Origin: Acorus gramineus
Taxonomy: Eukaryota > Streptophyta > Magnoliopsida > Acorales > Acoraceae
Direction of reading: 5' to 3'
DNA length: 64,000 nucleotides
NCBI GenBank assembly: GCA_030737835.1
Contig: CM060847.1
Location: forward strand, 4,492,484-4,556,483
Positions 42,331-54,849 of this stretch are shown piece by piece; the first letter of the stretch is position 1; every line of letters begins with the position of its first letter. The translations under genes were made by a program, and so were the position numbers. The notes under the pieces were generated by a model. The model saw only the letters and a program-made list of their open reading frames with translations, made no database searches and had not been told where the DNA came from.

Positions 42331-42884
42331 TAAGAGCATCTTCAATCCTATATCTAAACTTTTACTCAAATTTAAATAAATCACCCAAAATCCTCTTCAA
42401 CCATTTATCCATTCCTATACCAAATCAAGCATTTACTTAAATCTTTACCCAAATCAAGGGAGACTCAAATCTTTACCCAAATTTCGACATCTCTTTTTTT
42501 TCCTTTTATCTCTACATTTTCTTCTAATATAACATTTTTTTTTCTTCAACTCTACCTTTAGTTTAATTATATTAGATGTTTTTCCACCCCCTCTAAATTT
42601 TCAACATCTCTTGAAATTCCAAAAAAAAAAAGTAGTTCTATTTCTTAAGTCTTTATCTTTGTTTTTTAACTTCTTATTTTTACTTCAATAAAAAAAATAT
42701 TACTTTTACCTTTTTTTAAAAAAATTGGATGATAATAATTTTTAAATTTAAATATTTTGAAGGAAAGAAAAATTGAGTAGTAAATAATTAGAAGAAGATA
42801 TGAAATTTTTAAAAGATTTGAGTAAAACACAAAATGCTTTACTACTAATCCATGTAGATTGAATTTGCTACAAAATTCAGGAGG

Positions 42885-43665
42885 AGAGTCAAAACTAATC
42901 CATGTAGACTGAATTTGCTACAAAATGTTGCTAAGAACAGTCAATTTTTAGTTTTATTTAAAGCAATATATTTTAAGAAAATTTTGAATATATATATATA
43001 TAATGAAGTAATCATGATTATAAAAAAAAATTAAAAAAAATATATATTGAATTGAATCTACGTACACTTTTAGCTTGATATTATATTATGTTGGGGGAAA
43101 GTGAAGACTGCATGAATAACCTAGATCAGTGTTCTTTTGGGTCCCCATCAAGTCTATTATATATCATGTGTTGCTCAATTAGAAAGAATCTTAAGATAAT
43201 TTTATCTAACTATTCGTTCTACATATCCATGAATGATTACTACCAGCTAGTGTTTCTCTGGTGTTGAAAACTGATCGTGACAATTCTTCAGTTGCGTCAA
43301 ATAAAAGCTTCATCTAATACAGTAAATTCTGTATTAAGAATAATGGACCTAGCTACCAGTTTTCAACATTAACAAATAAAGTATTCATTCATCTCATTTT
43401 GTTTTTGTTTTTAGTCTTTCTATAAATAAAATAACATAAGATAAATTCCTATAATAACTCTTGAGAGTGAGTGATCTACTATGGAAAATGTAACGTCAGA
43501 TGTCAAATATTATTGGTGAACAAGAGAGACTTTGCCCACTATAGTAGGGGCAAGTTTGATTGGTACTCCATTGTTTCTAGAAGGATATGACTGGTGAAAT
43601 GTTTTATGTGACTATTTTTCACCTAATGTGTTAGGGATTTCGTATTGTATTTGGATAATGTTGGG
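42885..43665. repeat. Internal repeat A, copy 2
   Basis: Tandem copy of 41473-42330 with about the same order of blocks. It lacks about 50 bp around the AATACACTGTGATCAATAG stretch and has TAACGTCA in place of TGACGTCA. Between the two copies lies about 550 bp of AT-rich sequence (42331-42884). Confidence 0.8.
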
Positions 43666-46400
43666 AATGTGTATTGTATTTGGATAATGTTAGGAGCAAT
43701 CCTAAATACAATCTCACGGGTAATTTTCACAAGTTTTAATTTAATATGTATATTTTTTCATTTTAAATTGAATACACATTTTTAACGTTTTAAAAATTTA
43801 AAGTGGTATTTACATCACCTAAAGAGAGAGATATATATATTTTATTGGATGACTAATAAAGTATATAAATTTAGAACGGTTAGAAATATTGTGTATAACA
43901 ACACTCATTATATTTCAGATTCTAGAAAATTAAAAAAGAATTAATTACAATAAATTTTTTTTTACCATTGGAATATTATTGATTCACTATTATTAAAAAT
44001 GCAAAAAATAGAAGTAGAAATAAAAAGTAACACTTGAAAACTGAACTGCGCTGTTTAGTAAGAGAGTCTGGATCCAGTCATACCTAGATATTATAGTATC
44101 GAAATGCACTGTTAATTAATCAAATTATACAACCTAATATTCAAATTACTAGGTCTGACTAGATCCAAACTCCTGGTGTGTTCTGTATGCTGACCTGGTC
44201 ACACTAAGGGAATGCTTCTTTCTTTTTTTTTCTTTTTTTCTTTTTTACTTCCAATATGGGAATGCTGACTTAGCTTTTACGAAATGGTCTGAAATTCACG
44301 TGGGAAATTGAACTTGATTGAATTGGTCAATTTTTTTTAAAAATAAAATAAAATGAATTTAACAGGTAGGTTACTTCTATAACATAACATTTAAAATAAA
44401 TAAATAAATAAGAGTAAAATGAGTTATACACAATGGTCTTTGAAGAGGGGTTGACATATGTATGCAAAATACATAAAATTATGTTCATCAAATGTTCGCT
44501 TGATTTTTATGCTCATATGTTTATCATGTAATGAGACAGATATTAACTTTTCATAAGGACTGATAAAAATATGTGAACTGATTCAAGTTAGTCCTCTATT
44601 AAGAACCAAAACAACTGAGCCTTTGAAATATGTAAAGTAGAGATCAACATAATTCATTGGATTTATTGCTTTTTAATTAAAAAAATGTGTGATGGTAGTT
44701 GATTTCCATTTGAAATTCAATTCATGTATATTTACATATAGTTTCAAATATACTCTCACTCAATTCCATGACATCCATTCCATATAATTGGATAGATATA
44801 TGGATGTGAGGAGGTGAACCAAGTTTGAATTTTATAATCAAAGGGTAATAATAAAACCATAAAAAATTTAACATAAATTAGAGGTCAAGGATTTTAAGAT
44901 TGGGATGGGATACAATCACAAGCTACACGTTTTTTTCTTTCTTTAAATTTGTGGCCGGTGAATATTTTCATTGAATATTAAAGGTACCTTGTCATTCTCA
45001 TTTGCACATTGATGTAATTACTAACCATTTTTAGATTTCATTAAGTATCGATTTTAATTCTATCATCTTTTTAATATCCAAATTACTATTTGTATTTATT
45101 ATATATTTATTAAATCTCTATAAATCCCCTAAAAAAAATCAATTTTACATGCCAGTTGTTGAGATGTTTCACATTTTAACATGAATGAGTTTATTTGTAA
45201 AAGTCTAGAGTCAGATAAATAGACAACAATATATTCAATTATTTATTTTCATACTTGCTTTATTCATTGAGTCTCTTCTTTGATATAGTTGAAAGAAAAT
45301 TATTTTTTTTGTAAGAGACAACCGCGTCTAAATTTTTTATTTTTAGAGAAAATGGAGGTGTTGAGGAGAGAGAAAGATAGATATTGTAATCAAATTATTT
45401 GATAATGGTGGAGAATTTCATGCTCTCCTCCCGCACGTGTCATAGATGTAATCTTTAAAAAAATTAGGCCGGTGAATGTGTGTTATATATATAACTTGTA
45501 AGTCTCCTCAGCATATTATATATGTGTTTAATGATTATTTGATAACCTCCATTCATTTTCCTCACCTTCATAAAAAGTCTAAATTTCATGCCGTTCAAAC
45601 ATTTAAATAAAAAGTTTGCCGTGTCACACAAAAAACTGTTTTTTTTTTTTTTCAACGTTTAGGTTTTTATTTAGGTACAGCTGGACCATGTCCATGTCAT
45701 ACCAATAAAAGTTGTATTTCATCTAGAATCCATTTTGTTAAATTATTTCATTGTCATTTGAATTTGAAATATAGTTTGGGATGTTTATAGGTTTGTAGAA
45801 AATTGATTTTTCTAAACCTTTTTTTAATCAGAAAAAAAATTACAGCTTGATTAAAAGTTGTAGACATTTTTTTACAAAAAAAAAAGAGAAGATTAATAAA
45901 TGGTTAATAAATAAACAATTATTATATTTATAAAATCTACAATAAGTACTTTAAAAAATCAATATAAACTGTAACCATTAAAAAAAAGTTGTTTAGCAAC
46001 ACGATGGAACGACACAATCCCCATTATAGTCTCAACTGCAGTCCATATATTTCAATAATTGTGCAATGAGATATACATCTCATTAAGTGAGATATTTTCT
46101 AAAACAATTTCATGTTTTCTGAAAATGAGTTCATACAATTAGTTGAAATATATACTTATACTATTTATAAAAAAAATCAAATGAGTGCATGCATGCTATA
46201 TGTAGAGTTGTAAATAGAGTTGTGTCTTATATTTTCTTTAGTAAAATTAGTCCATGATGTCATGTTTTGTAAGGCAAAATAGAATGATTTGGATGCTTAA
46301 TTAGGTGAGGTGGACCAAGCATGCTCCATGTTTTTTTAGTGATTTTTTTTTTCAAACCTTTAGAATTTAATAAATTATTAAATAAAAATTAATATAATTT
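43666..46400. other. AT-rich DNA of the left unit without a gene
   Basis: Besides the blocks shared with the right unit (44985-45200 and 45465-45690) I recognise nothing. There are many A/T homopolymer runs and no protein-like frame. Confidence 0.6.
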
Positions 46401-46640
46401 AGAACCTATTGCAAGGAATCTAACAAGTCAAGTGCCAAAACAAAATTGTCCCTGCACGCGATGGCGTGACAGTAGAGACATCCTCCAGCTTGCAAGAGGT
46501 TCGATGCTTGCCCAGCGTAGGAAGTAGTAAAAGAAATATATAGTTTCCTTCAAGAATAGGTGTTGTTTCCCTCTTTGCTATTAAGGGCCTAGCCTTTCTA
46601 TCAAAAAAAAACACAAAAAATACAAAAACAAAATTCAAAT
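46400..46640 (+). mobile_element. LINE-like 3' tail fragment
   Basis: A GC-balanced segment ends with GGGCCTAGCCTTTCTATC and an A-run at about 46603-46618. The tail resembles the LINE end at 16700-16740 (GGCCTACCATTTCCATC, then A-run). No coding remains. It has no counterpart in the right unit of the duplication. Confidence 0.5.
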
Positions 46641-46984
46641 AGTATTTATGTGGGGGTAGGAAACAGAAGGTAATAAGAGGAGTGAGAGTACACTCAAAAA
46701 GGTCTTAATTATTTGTGGAGTGCCCCAAAAGATGCTTTTGCTTGCCAACACATGAAAATAAATTTAATTATAGTTTGCCATGCCAGATCCATGTCCAACT
46801 GGGTGCTGACGTGGATATTAATGTCACTCCCATGCAGCGTGGGCCTATGTCCACACGTGCGCATGCTTGCATTTGGCCTACCCTGACGGCCCATCGGGGA
46901 CGTGCACTTATTATTATTATTATTATTTGGTTATATATCCTAAAAATAAGTCTATGTAATTCATGTGCATATTAATGTGCCGTA

Positions 46985-47290
46985 GGTCGGCAAGCAAGTC
47001 TTTTTTGGCTGGTCTATCAAGACAGGGTTCTAACTAAATGTTACAAAGTGAAATGGACACTGGAGGCATCCATCCACGACTTGCGTTCTATGCTTTGATG
47101 GGGATGAGACGTTGGACCACATATTCGGTGGCTGCTCGGTGGCCACGGCGCTATGGTCCACGTTGGCTCAGATCGCTGCGATCGACTTGGAAGGTCAATC
47201 TGTGGAAGAACCGTGGAGATCGACATTTAGGGTGGCCAACCATTGTGACAGAGTTCGACACTGTCTCATTCAAGCGTTGTGAAAATCTCA
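46985..47290 (+). pseudogene. LINE zf-RVT fragment, frameshifted
   Basis: One frame gives FWLVYQDRVLTKCYKVKW and continues TLEASIHDL. After a frameshift near 47085 another gives CVLCFDGDETLDHIFGGCSV, then ATALWSTLAQI, then CLIQAL and a stop. This is the zf-RVT region of a plant non-LTR retrotransposon, different from the copy at 16150-16740. It lies exactly between the two units of the large duplication. Confidence 0.8.
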
Positions 47291-49998
47291 AAATATGATT
47301 ATTTTTAACAGACAGTGATACTACTTCGACAATCTATGGGACACCATTCCCAATCAGCTTTCTATAACTCTTTTAAAACACTAATGAAACGTGAAATTAT
47401 TATTAATTGATTATTTATGCTGATCTTTTCTTGATACAGTCACCTCCTATGATTTTAAGATCACGCGTATGCACGTGTGAATGTTGGGATGGACGGATAG
47501 GTGGGAATGGTTCACGGTAGTATACACTATTATATTGCACACCCCCTCAAAAATATCTTTTATAATTAATGCCTAAATCAATAGGTTTTAATAATTTTAT
47601 ATCTAAATTTTTTTTCTTCTTTTTGCATCCTCTCATCCTATCCATTCTTTAAAAAATCCATTAATGTTCATTAATAAGTGATTTTTTAACCTTAAGAAAA
47701 TCCTATTAGTGTGTGTTCATTTTATTGTGTGTATATATAAATTCTCAGACAATGTTTTATAGTGATGGCACAAATATATGGTTAGAAAAAACATTGAATA
47801 TATCAAAATCATACATCAAAAATGTCATTTGTATGTTTTTGTCAATGCTGATTAGTGATTTGTTGTTTTGTTTGGTTAACAGTTTATAAGAGAAGGTCGT
47901 AGATCATGTTAAACTGGGAGTAAGATTATTGTTTATGAATTAGATGAAATATGGATAGTTAATTTGTTTTAAGTAATATGATTATTAATAAAAGAATGTT
48001 TTTTATAGAATTATTAAAAACGGTTGATTTATGTACTCCTTTACTCAATTTTGTTTTTTTGAATATTTTTCCTTTTATATATTAAAAAATGTATTGTTTC
48101 AAATACAAAATTATTTATTCTCAAAAAGGAATTTTTTTAAAAATAATCCATCACCACCACCTCTACGAAACAATGAAGGGTCATTTTATAAAATAATAAA
48201 TGTAAATTCTTTATTTTAGGGAGTTGACTAAGAGCATGTTTGACAACAAATCTCAAAAATATCTTTTAGTTTTTAGGATCATATCAATTCAAATACATCA
48301 TTATTTAAAAGTTAAAAGTTGTTATTAAATAAATTAATTTAAATACATCATCATTACTAAATTTTATCTTTAAACTGTACATCAAAATCTGTGTTTTATA
48401 AAAAGTCATCATCATTATACCCTCAAATCTTCATCATTACACTATCAAAAGATGTATATAAAATTATAAAAATTAAAATCTATTTTTTAAAATGTATTTC
48501 TAAACACTACCTAAATATCAATTGCTTACGTGATACTCTCTCATTTTTTTAATCTATCTTACTTGTTTGGGACCTTAATTTGTTGAAGAAAACGAGGTTA
48601 CATATGATTCTCCTAACAAAAAATAAACACGTCTCCTGTACTTTGACAAGCACTAACATTCATCAAGTGGTTGTTATTATTTTATTATAAACATATTTTT
48701 TCAAAAAAAGAGTTCACTTTTTGTGACTCGACGTTGCCAATAGACAGGGAGAAATATTTTAATTCGTGGATAAGGAGAGATCTTATTTTATAACTAGAAA
48801 TTAAAAAAATAAAGGCAAGAAGCCTGATTGGGAGGGGGGGGGGGGGGGGCGCTATCCGGATGTAGATGTTTTGATTTATAAATTTATATATATTCATTAG
48901 TTTAAAGACATGTACACCCGTGTCCTCCTGCAGAGGTTTTGGTTTAAATAGGATCACAAAGCATGAATTAATTAAAATTATAGACACACTTGAGTGGCAA
49001 TGACTGTGTGTGTCTGCACACAAGGATGCAGTTATGGGCAGCATAGTATGGTCAATTAACTCTATCACATTTAAAAAAAAAAAATCTTAAATTACTTCTG
49101 TTACTCTTTTAAATCATGATAGTCTAACCCACCAGCTGATCTTGTGCGGCTTGTATTTTATACTTAAAACCCTCGAATTGTAAAAGTTTATTATTGGGAA
49201 ATCCTTCATCCTTTCTTTGATGATTTTGTTTTTTTTATTAATGTAGGTTGTTATTCTATTTTTAAATTTTTTTTTATGTTTCTGATAAATATATGATAAA
49301 AGTAAATTTTTATAAATTTTTTAATGAAATTTATATTTTTAAATGATCTCATTTATAAAAATTCATGGAGTCACCACTGATTATTGCAATACCTATCGTG
49401 CACTTATTCTTGCAATCACATCATAGTCTTCAATAATTATATGAGATTTTTATTTTTAAGTCCCTATAAACATGTCTATTTAGGGATCGGTCTCTCACTT
49501 CTTCATATTTCTTTTTAAGTCTCCATATTCAACCGCCTATTTGGTTTTTAGTCCCTCCGTCAAACATCCGTCCATACACCGTTAATTTGTGAAATATGAT
49601 TTTATTTTTAAATCCATATAAATTATGTTATTTAGTGTTATTTAATGTTAAAAAAAAAAACTCATATAAATAGAAGAAACATGAATGGCGGTCTCTAACA
49701 TTTTCAATACGGGGTGATTTTATGTCAAGTTATACTTTTTTATGAGGAATTTGTGTTCTACTTCATTCTACGAAATGATTAAATATATTTATGATTACCT
49801 GGTAAAAACGAAGAGGACGAACATGCAGGAAAGTAAAAATTAATCCGTCCAATTTTGTTAAAGAATGTTATTAACAATCATTCTTGCATTTTCTTTTGGA
49901 ACTAATATGCTTTAAATTTTTTTGGAATATATAGATTTATCTAATGAAGTAAACACATCTACAAAAAAAAAGAAAATTGAAATACATTCTCAAATAAT

Positions 49999-50600
49999 TG
50001 TTAGAGGTTTTTCAAAATGTATTTTCATGTGTCTTGTAAGTTGGGTCCTTGCTTGTAATTTTGTGTGTTGGGTTTTTAGTCCTACATCGGTTAAAGAGAA
50101 ACTTGTTTGACACTATATAAAGTGTGGTGTGTATAAAGTAATATTTATTTTAGGAATGATAAGGTGTTATGCACATCCGTGCACGCGTGTGCGATGGGCG
50201 CAATGTGGCGCTTTATTGACGCACTTGGCACTTGGTTGATGCTCCTATTAATAGACATGAATTTCAACCATTCAAAGCACTTTGAATTTATCAAACAAGC
50301 TTTCTCTTTTTCCTAAATTTTTCTTGTATTGGGTTTCTGGAGAACCTAATAAAACGCTAGTGGTATATCACTTCAAATTATCTTACAGACGAATTTATCA
50401 AACAAGCTTTCTCTTTTTCCTAAATTTTTCTTATATTGGGTTTCCTAATAAAACGTTAGTGGTATATCATTTCAAATTATCTTACAGACGAATTTGCAGT
50501 AATCCTTTGCACTTTGTTTTAGGGGCAAATATTGTCTTAAGGAGAACGATTCTGTAACGCGACTCGAAGTTCCTTTGAAGTTATTGTCAAATTTCTAACA
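49999..50600 (+). mobile_element. Solo LTR with perfect 5-bp target duplication
   Basis: The 602-bp element starts TGTTAGAGG and ends TTTCTAACA, so it has TG...CA ends with TGTTAGA/TCTAACA inverted termini. It is flanked by ATAAT on both sides (49994-49998 and 50601-50605). The homologous positions in the other units are continuous, which confirms the insertion. A TATATAAAG box lies at about 50114-50122. Inside is a 107/99-bp tandem repeat (50284-50390 and 50391-50489) starting GAATTTATCAAACAAGC. There is no internal region, so it arose by recombination between two LTRs. Confidence 0.9.
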
Positions 50601-51149
50601 ATAATTAAATTGAATCTATATTTACTTTTTAGCCTGATATACACTGTTGAGACTGAGAGGAAGTGGGGATTGTGATTTTAAAATTAGAAAATTTAAATCC
50701 TAAATAACATTCGAAAAGTTATGCTCAACACAAGAATTAAGCATCTATGATTTTTCACCAATATTTATCATAGAGTGCTCAGTCAGATGGATTTATAGCT
50801 AATTTTGTCTACTAATATTATTATTCTACCTCTCCCTGTTTGGTGTTGGAATACACTGTGTGACCAAAGAGTGTATCTGTTGAATTCTGAAGGTTGATCG
50901 TGACAATTCTTTAGTTACGCCTGACAAAGCTTAATTATCATCTAATATAGTAAATTCTGTATTAAAAATAATGGACATACTAGTTTTCAGCATTAACAAA
51001 TAAAGTAATCTTAAGATAAATCACAATAATAACTCTCCTGAGATTTGATCTACAGTTGAAATGTGAAACGTGACGTGGGTTAATTATCAAATTTTATTGG
51101 TGAAGAAGGCAGACTTGGCCTACAATGATAGTGCCGTGTGTGGATACTG

Positions 51150-51508
51150 TATTATATTGTGGAGCTTGATGATGTGTGCAGATGATTGTTGACACTATAC
51201 AAGGTCGGATGGAGGTTGAGCTCATATTTTTCTTTAGGCTCTAGGGTTATTATTATCTGCGTGACCATTATAAAAATCTCTCATTGATAGTGGATTGCTC
51301 TGTGGTATGCTCCGTAGACGTATGCAGGATTTGTCGAACCACGTAATTCTTTGTGTCTTTCTTTCGATTTGTTTGTTTATTCCTTTGTTTGATTGCATCA
51401 CAAGATCCAACATTGGTAATAATTGGTATCAGAGCTTTGGTTTTACGAATCTACGGTATAGGAGGTGTCTGTTCGTGAGATCTGTAGATCTGGGACACAT
51501 GAGTTGTC
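51150..51508 (+). mobile_element. Truncated copia-type LTR 3' end with primer binding site
   Basis: TGGTATCAGAGC at about 51436-51447 is the canonical initiator-Met tRNA primer binding site of plant copia elements. It is preceded by a U5-like stretch (CGAACCACGTAATTCTTTG) ending CCAACA at about 51412. About 60 bp of leader follow, then the sequence returns to the duplicated unit at about 51510. The 5' part of the LTR and all coding regions are missing. Confidence 0.75.
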
Positions 51509-52447
51509 ATTCTCATTTACACATTAACTTAATTAATAACCATATTATCAGATTTAATTTTCTCATCTTTTTAATTTTCAAATTAGTATTCATATGTATA
51601 CATGTTATTTAATATTCAAACCTCTACAAATCTCCCCAAAAAGTCAAATTTTATATGATAATTACTGTGAGATGTCTTATATTCTAACATGAATGAACTT
51701 GTATGTGATGGCCTATGGTCAGACAGATAGGCCTGATTATGGAATGATTTTCTACAAGGTTCAAGGGCAGCGCCCTGGGCTGAATTATTTTGCAGGTGTT
51801 TGAGATTTAAGCGTCGCGAAACACCAATGATTTAGATATTTGATGGATGCTGTTACACTCAATTTTTTTACTGTCTAAAATGTAGTTTTATGTATTTTGT
51901 TAGAAATCTATTGAAACATATACATTGTTAGAAGATGTATATGTCTCGTTAAATTTTTTCTTACACTTACTAAAATGGGTTCATTCAACTAGAAATGGAG
52001 CGATATTTTTTTTTATTAAAGCATAAATCTAATTAAATAATGTTTATTATTTTAAAAAATAAAAACATATATGATCGAAATTTTTAGATTGTAAAAATGA
52101 TTGATTTTAACATTTTTCATATTTGATACATTGATAGAATTCGATAAAATAAAAACTTAGGCCGGTGAATATGTTAAGGGTGTATTAACTTGTAAGTCTG
52201 ATCAACGTATTACACGTGTTTGATGAATATTTGATAACCTCCGTTGATTTTCATGACTTTCACATGAAAGTCTTAAGTTTGGCGTGTAACGCATGTGCGT
52301 CTATTACCGACACTTCACACAACTGGTTTTTTTTTTTTTTCTCCTTTTCAACTTTTTGGTTTTAATTTAGGTACAGCCAACTTACATACAGTCATTGTAG
52401 GCACCTTGAAAAGTTTATGAACTTTTCTTTGTTTGGACTGAGCTTAT

Positions 52448-52562
52448 TAATAGATCAACCCGACCCGACCTGACTCGAGACTCGATATGGACCCGACCTG
52501 AAGGACCCGACAATCAAACGGGTCAGGTCCAGGTCCATCACGACCCGACCCGTTGACAGGCC
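52448..52562. repeat. GACCC-rich degenerate repeat
   Basis: Several ACCCGACC and GACCCG strings occur in about 115 bp, with an inverted GGGTCAGGTC. It is much more GC-rich than the flanks and absent from the left unit. It is probably an insertion of a small GC-rich repeat; no family is recognised. Confidence 0.45.
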
Positions 52563-53579
52563 TAGGCGGCGCCACCCTTTCAACAGTGGGTCAAATGACC
52601 CACCCCATGAAGTTAAAAAAAATAAAAAATAAACTAGCCCACTTACCGTGTTTAATTCAAGTTTGACCCATTATAATTTTTTTAAAAAAAAATGGTACAT
52701 CAACTTTTTTTTAAAAGGAAAACAAACCAGTCCATTAGTTTAAGAATAAACTGGCTCAGACTTCAGAGGATTATCCATTAAAAACTATGTACCCATTGCT
52801 CTATTAGAAAAAATAAAAATGTGGGACCCTAAAATACCATATTAAAAAAAAAATGCCAGCCTTTGGGACCCCTTATCAGCAGATCCATTGATCACCTACA
52901 CATGGACAGATGCACCGATCACCGACATATGGACGGACGCGCCCACTGTTGTTGGTCATGTTCTCTATCTCATCTTTCTGCTATGTTTCAGGTATCTAAT
53001 CATGAATTTTTAGAATTAAAAGGAATTTGTGATCTTGCTAGAAAGTTGGTGAAGACAAAGAAACACCTCATATATACATTAGTCTATTTGCTTTTTCAGG
53101 AATGAAAATCATCAATAGCTAAATGATTGTTTGGTCACATACATTGAAGAAGACATATTCGATAATGATGATAATAAAGTTATCATACTACGATTTCAAA
53201 ATATAAAATTTCATCGAAGACAATTATAAAAATTTATATATTGTAAATCTTTAATGGTTTATATTTTATTAATATAGGTTGTTATATTTTCAAAAAAAAA
53301 GTTTATGTTTTTTATAACTATAGGATAAGAGTTGATCTTTTAAAAAATTTATAAAATTTATTCTTTTGAATGACTCTATTTATGAAAATTCATGGAGCCG
53401 TCACTAGCTGGACGTAACATTATCCTAAGAGGAGTGAGTGTATTAAAAAAAGGCCTCAATTATTTGTGGAGTGCCACAAAAGATGCTTTTGCTTTTCCTT
53501 TCCATCCACGTGAAAATGACCCTAAATTTAATTAAAGGGAAGAGTCTACCTTGACATGTCAGATCCATATCCGATTGTG

Positions 53580-53710
53580 TGCTGACGTGGATACCCAGCA
53601 GCAACGCCAATTGTCTGCTGACGTGGATATTAATGTCACTCCCATGCAGAGTGGGCCCATGTTCATTTGGTCCACCCTGACGGCCCATCGCGGGGACGTG
53701 CACTGAATTA
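53580..53710. promoter_or_regulatory. ACGT-core cluster (TGACGTGG twice) in the right unit
   Basis: TGACGTGG occurs at about 53583-53590 and 53619-53626, the second created by a 36-bp local duplication. The left unit has one copy at about 46807-46814, plus CACGTG-like sites downstream. TGACGTGG is a bZIP-type site. There is no gene right after it, so a regulatory role is only a possibility. Confidence 0.3.
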
Positions 53711-53920
53711 CACTAATAATGAGGCTTTATGAAACTGGAATTAGAGCCACAAAAAGGTGCTCTTCTTATCTACATGTTTTCACTAAACTTAACTTTATAT
53801 ATTTGTTGTTAGACATATGCACTTATTATAATAAACTGTTTATGTCAATAATTTTTTTTTTTTTGTATTCTAAAAATAAATCTATACAATTTAGTGAAAT
53901 ATATATATATATATTTTTTA

Positions 53921-54600
53921 TATAAAAAGTTATACGTCATTACTATTTTTAAAAAAATAAATAGGTGGAGACTGTATTTGGGGCTGAAAACGGGGCAACA
54001 TTTTTTTTTTTAAATGCACCCCACGATGAAAAAGATACATCAATCCCCGCGTGCATCCCGTTTGTAGTCCCCAAATATTTTGATTTTTTAAAATATATAC
54101 TCGGCTTATAAAATATATAGTACTATAAAAAATGATTTTTTAAAAATATCTAGCTAAATCAACACATTTTCATTTTCTTAAAAATAAAAAATTAATCAAA
54201 TTATTAGTAGAGTATTTACTACATGCCTCACCTGGGATGAAGGCGGGGACGCCAACGTTGGGTAAAATGAGTCAGAGTAAAGAAGTGTTATTTTCGGAGC
54301 TTATCAAATATGAAAAAATGTCAGAAGACACTATATTGACCATTCAAATGTGAATGTCCGTGATACCGTTATGTTAAATCTCTGTTGTTGAATTATCCCA
54401 TCACATATCCAAACAAAGTCTAAAATAATGTCATTTGTGATTGATCGTATCAACACTTTTCTCTTATCCTCTATTCACATATGTTCTTTTGATTATCAAA
54501 TTATTAATTGAAATAAAGATGCCCATTTTTTTTTATTAAAAAAAATAAACACTTTTCATAATTCGGGCCAACTTGGAAAGAAGTCGCCCGGGATCAGTTC
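53921..54600. other. AT-rich spacer upstream of the TruA-like gene
   Basis: I see nothing coding. About 53965-54075 contains GC-richer strings (GGGGCTGAAAACGGGGC, CCCCGCGTGCATCCCG) of the kind found at MITE ends, but no clear partner arm. Confidence 0.5.
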
Positions 54601-54662
54601 AGGGTCAGCCCAAATGAATTCAGCCCAACCCAACCCAACCCACCCGAGTCCAGCCCATATAA
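54600..54662 (+). promoter_or_regulatory. AGCCCA/AACCC motif cluster, TruA-like gene promoter
   Basis: Three AGCCCA motifs and the run CAACCCAACCCAACCCACCC lie about 80-140 bp before the ATG at 54740, followed by CATATAAACC, which could serve as a TATA box. The same motif style precedes the 86-aa gene. AGCCCA (site II) elements are common in plant promoters of organellar and translation genes. Confidence 0.55.
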
Positions 54663-54739
54663 ACCTTTCATCCTAAGTTCTTAAGAAGACTAAAAAAAAA
54701 TGGATTTCTTGTAAAGGATTTTGAAGCAGAGATCTGATA

Positions 54740-54812
54740 ATGGGTTCTATAGCTCCTGGAATTCTCTCTCCATTGATCCCCGTGTCTCTCCATAACATCT
54801 CAAACACCAAAG

Positions 54813-54849
<37 letters not shown>

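Larger units (their letters stand above)
37600..46975. repeat. Left unit of a large non-coding tandem duplication
   Basis: Ordered blocks match the right unit (47380-53920). 37603-37700 matches 47380-47490 (AATGAAGCGTGAAATTAT type). 40060-41240 matches 47610-49060. 41340-41600 matches 49680-49940. 41690-42240 matches 50640-51140. 44985-45200 matches 51510-51700. 45465-45690 matches 52155-52380. 46690-46970 matches 53430-53900. Similarity is roughly that of an old duplication with many indels. No ORF or conserved protein was found in either unit. It begins next to the CIPK1 leader. Confidence 0.7.
47380..53920. repeat. Right unit of the large non-coding tandem duplication
   Basis: This is the counterpart of 37600-46975 (block list there), offset about 9.8 kb at its start. 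It is shorter because it lacks the fold-back elements and the second internal repeat A, and it carries instead a solo LTR (49999-50600) and a truncated LTR/PBS piece (about 51150-51508). No gene is visible. A run of 16 G lies at 48834-48849. Confidence 0.7.
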
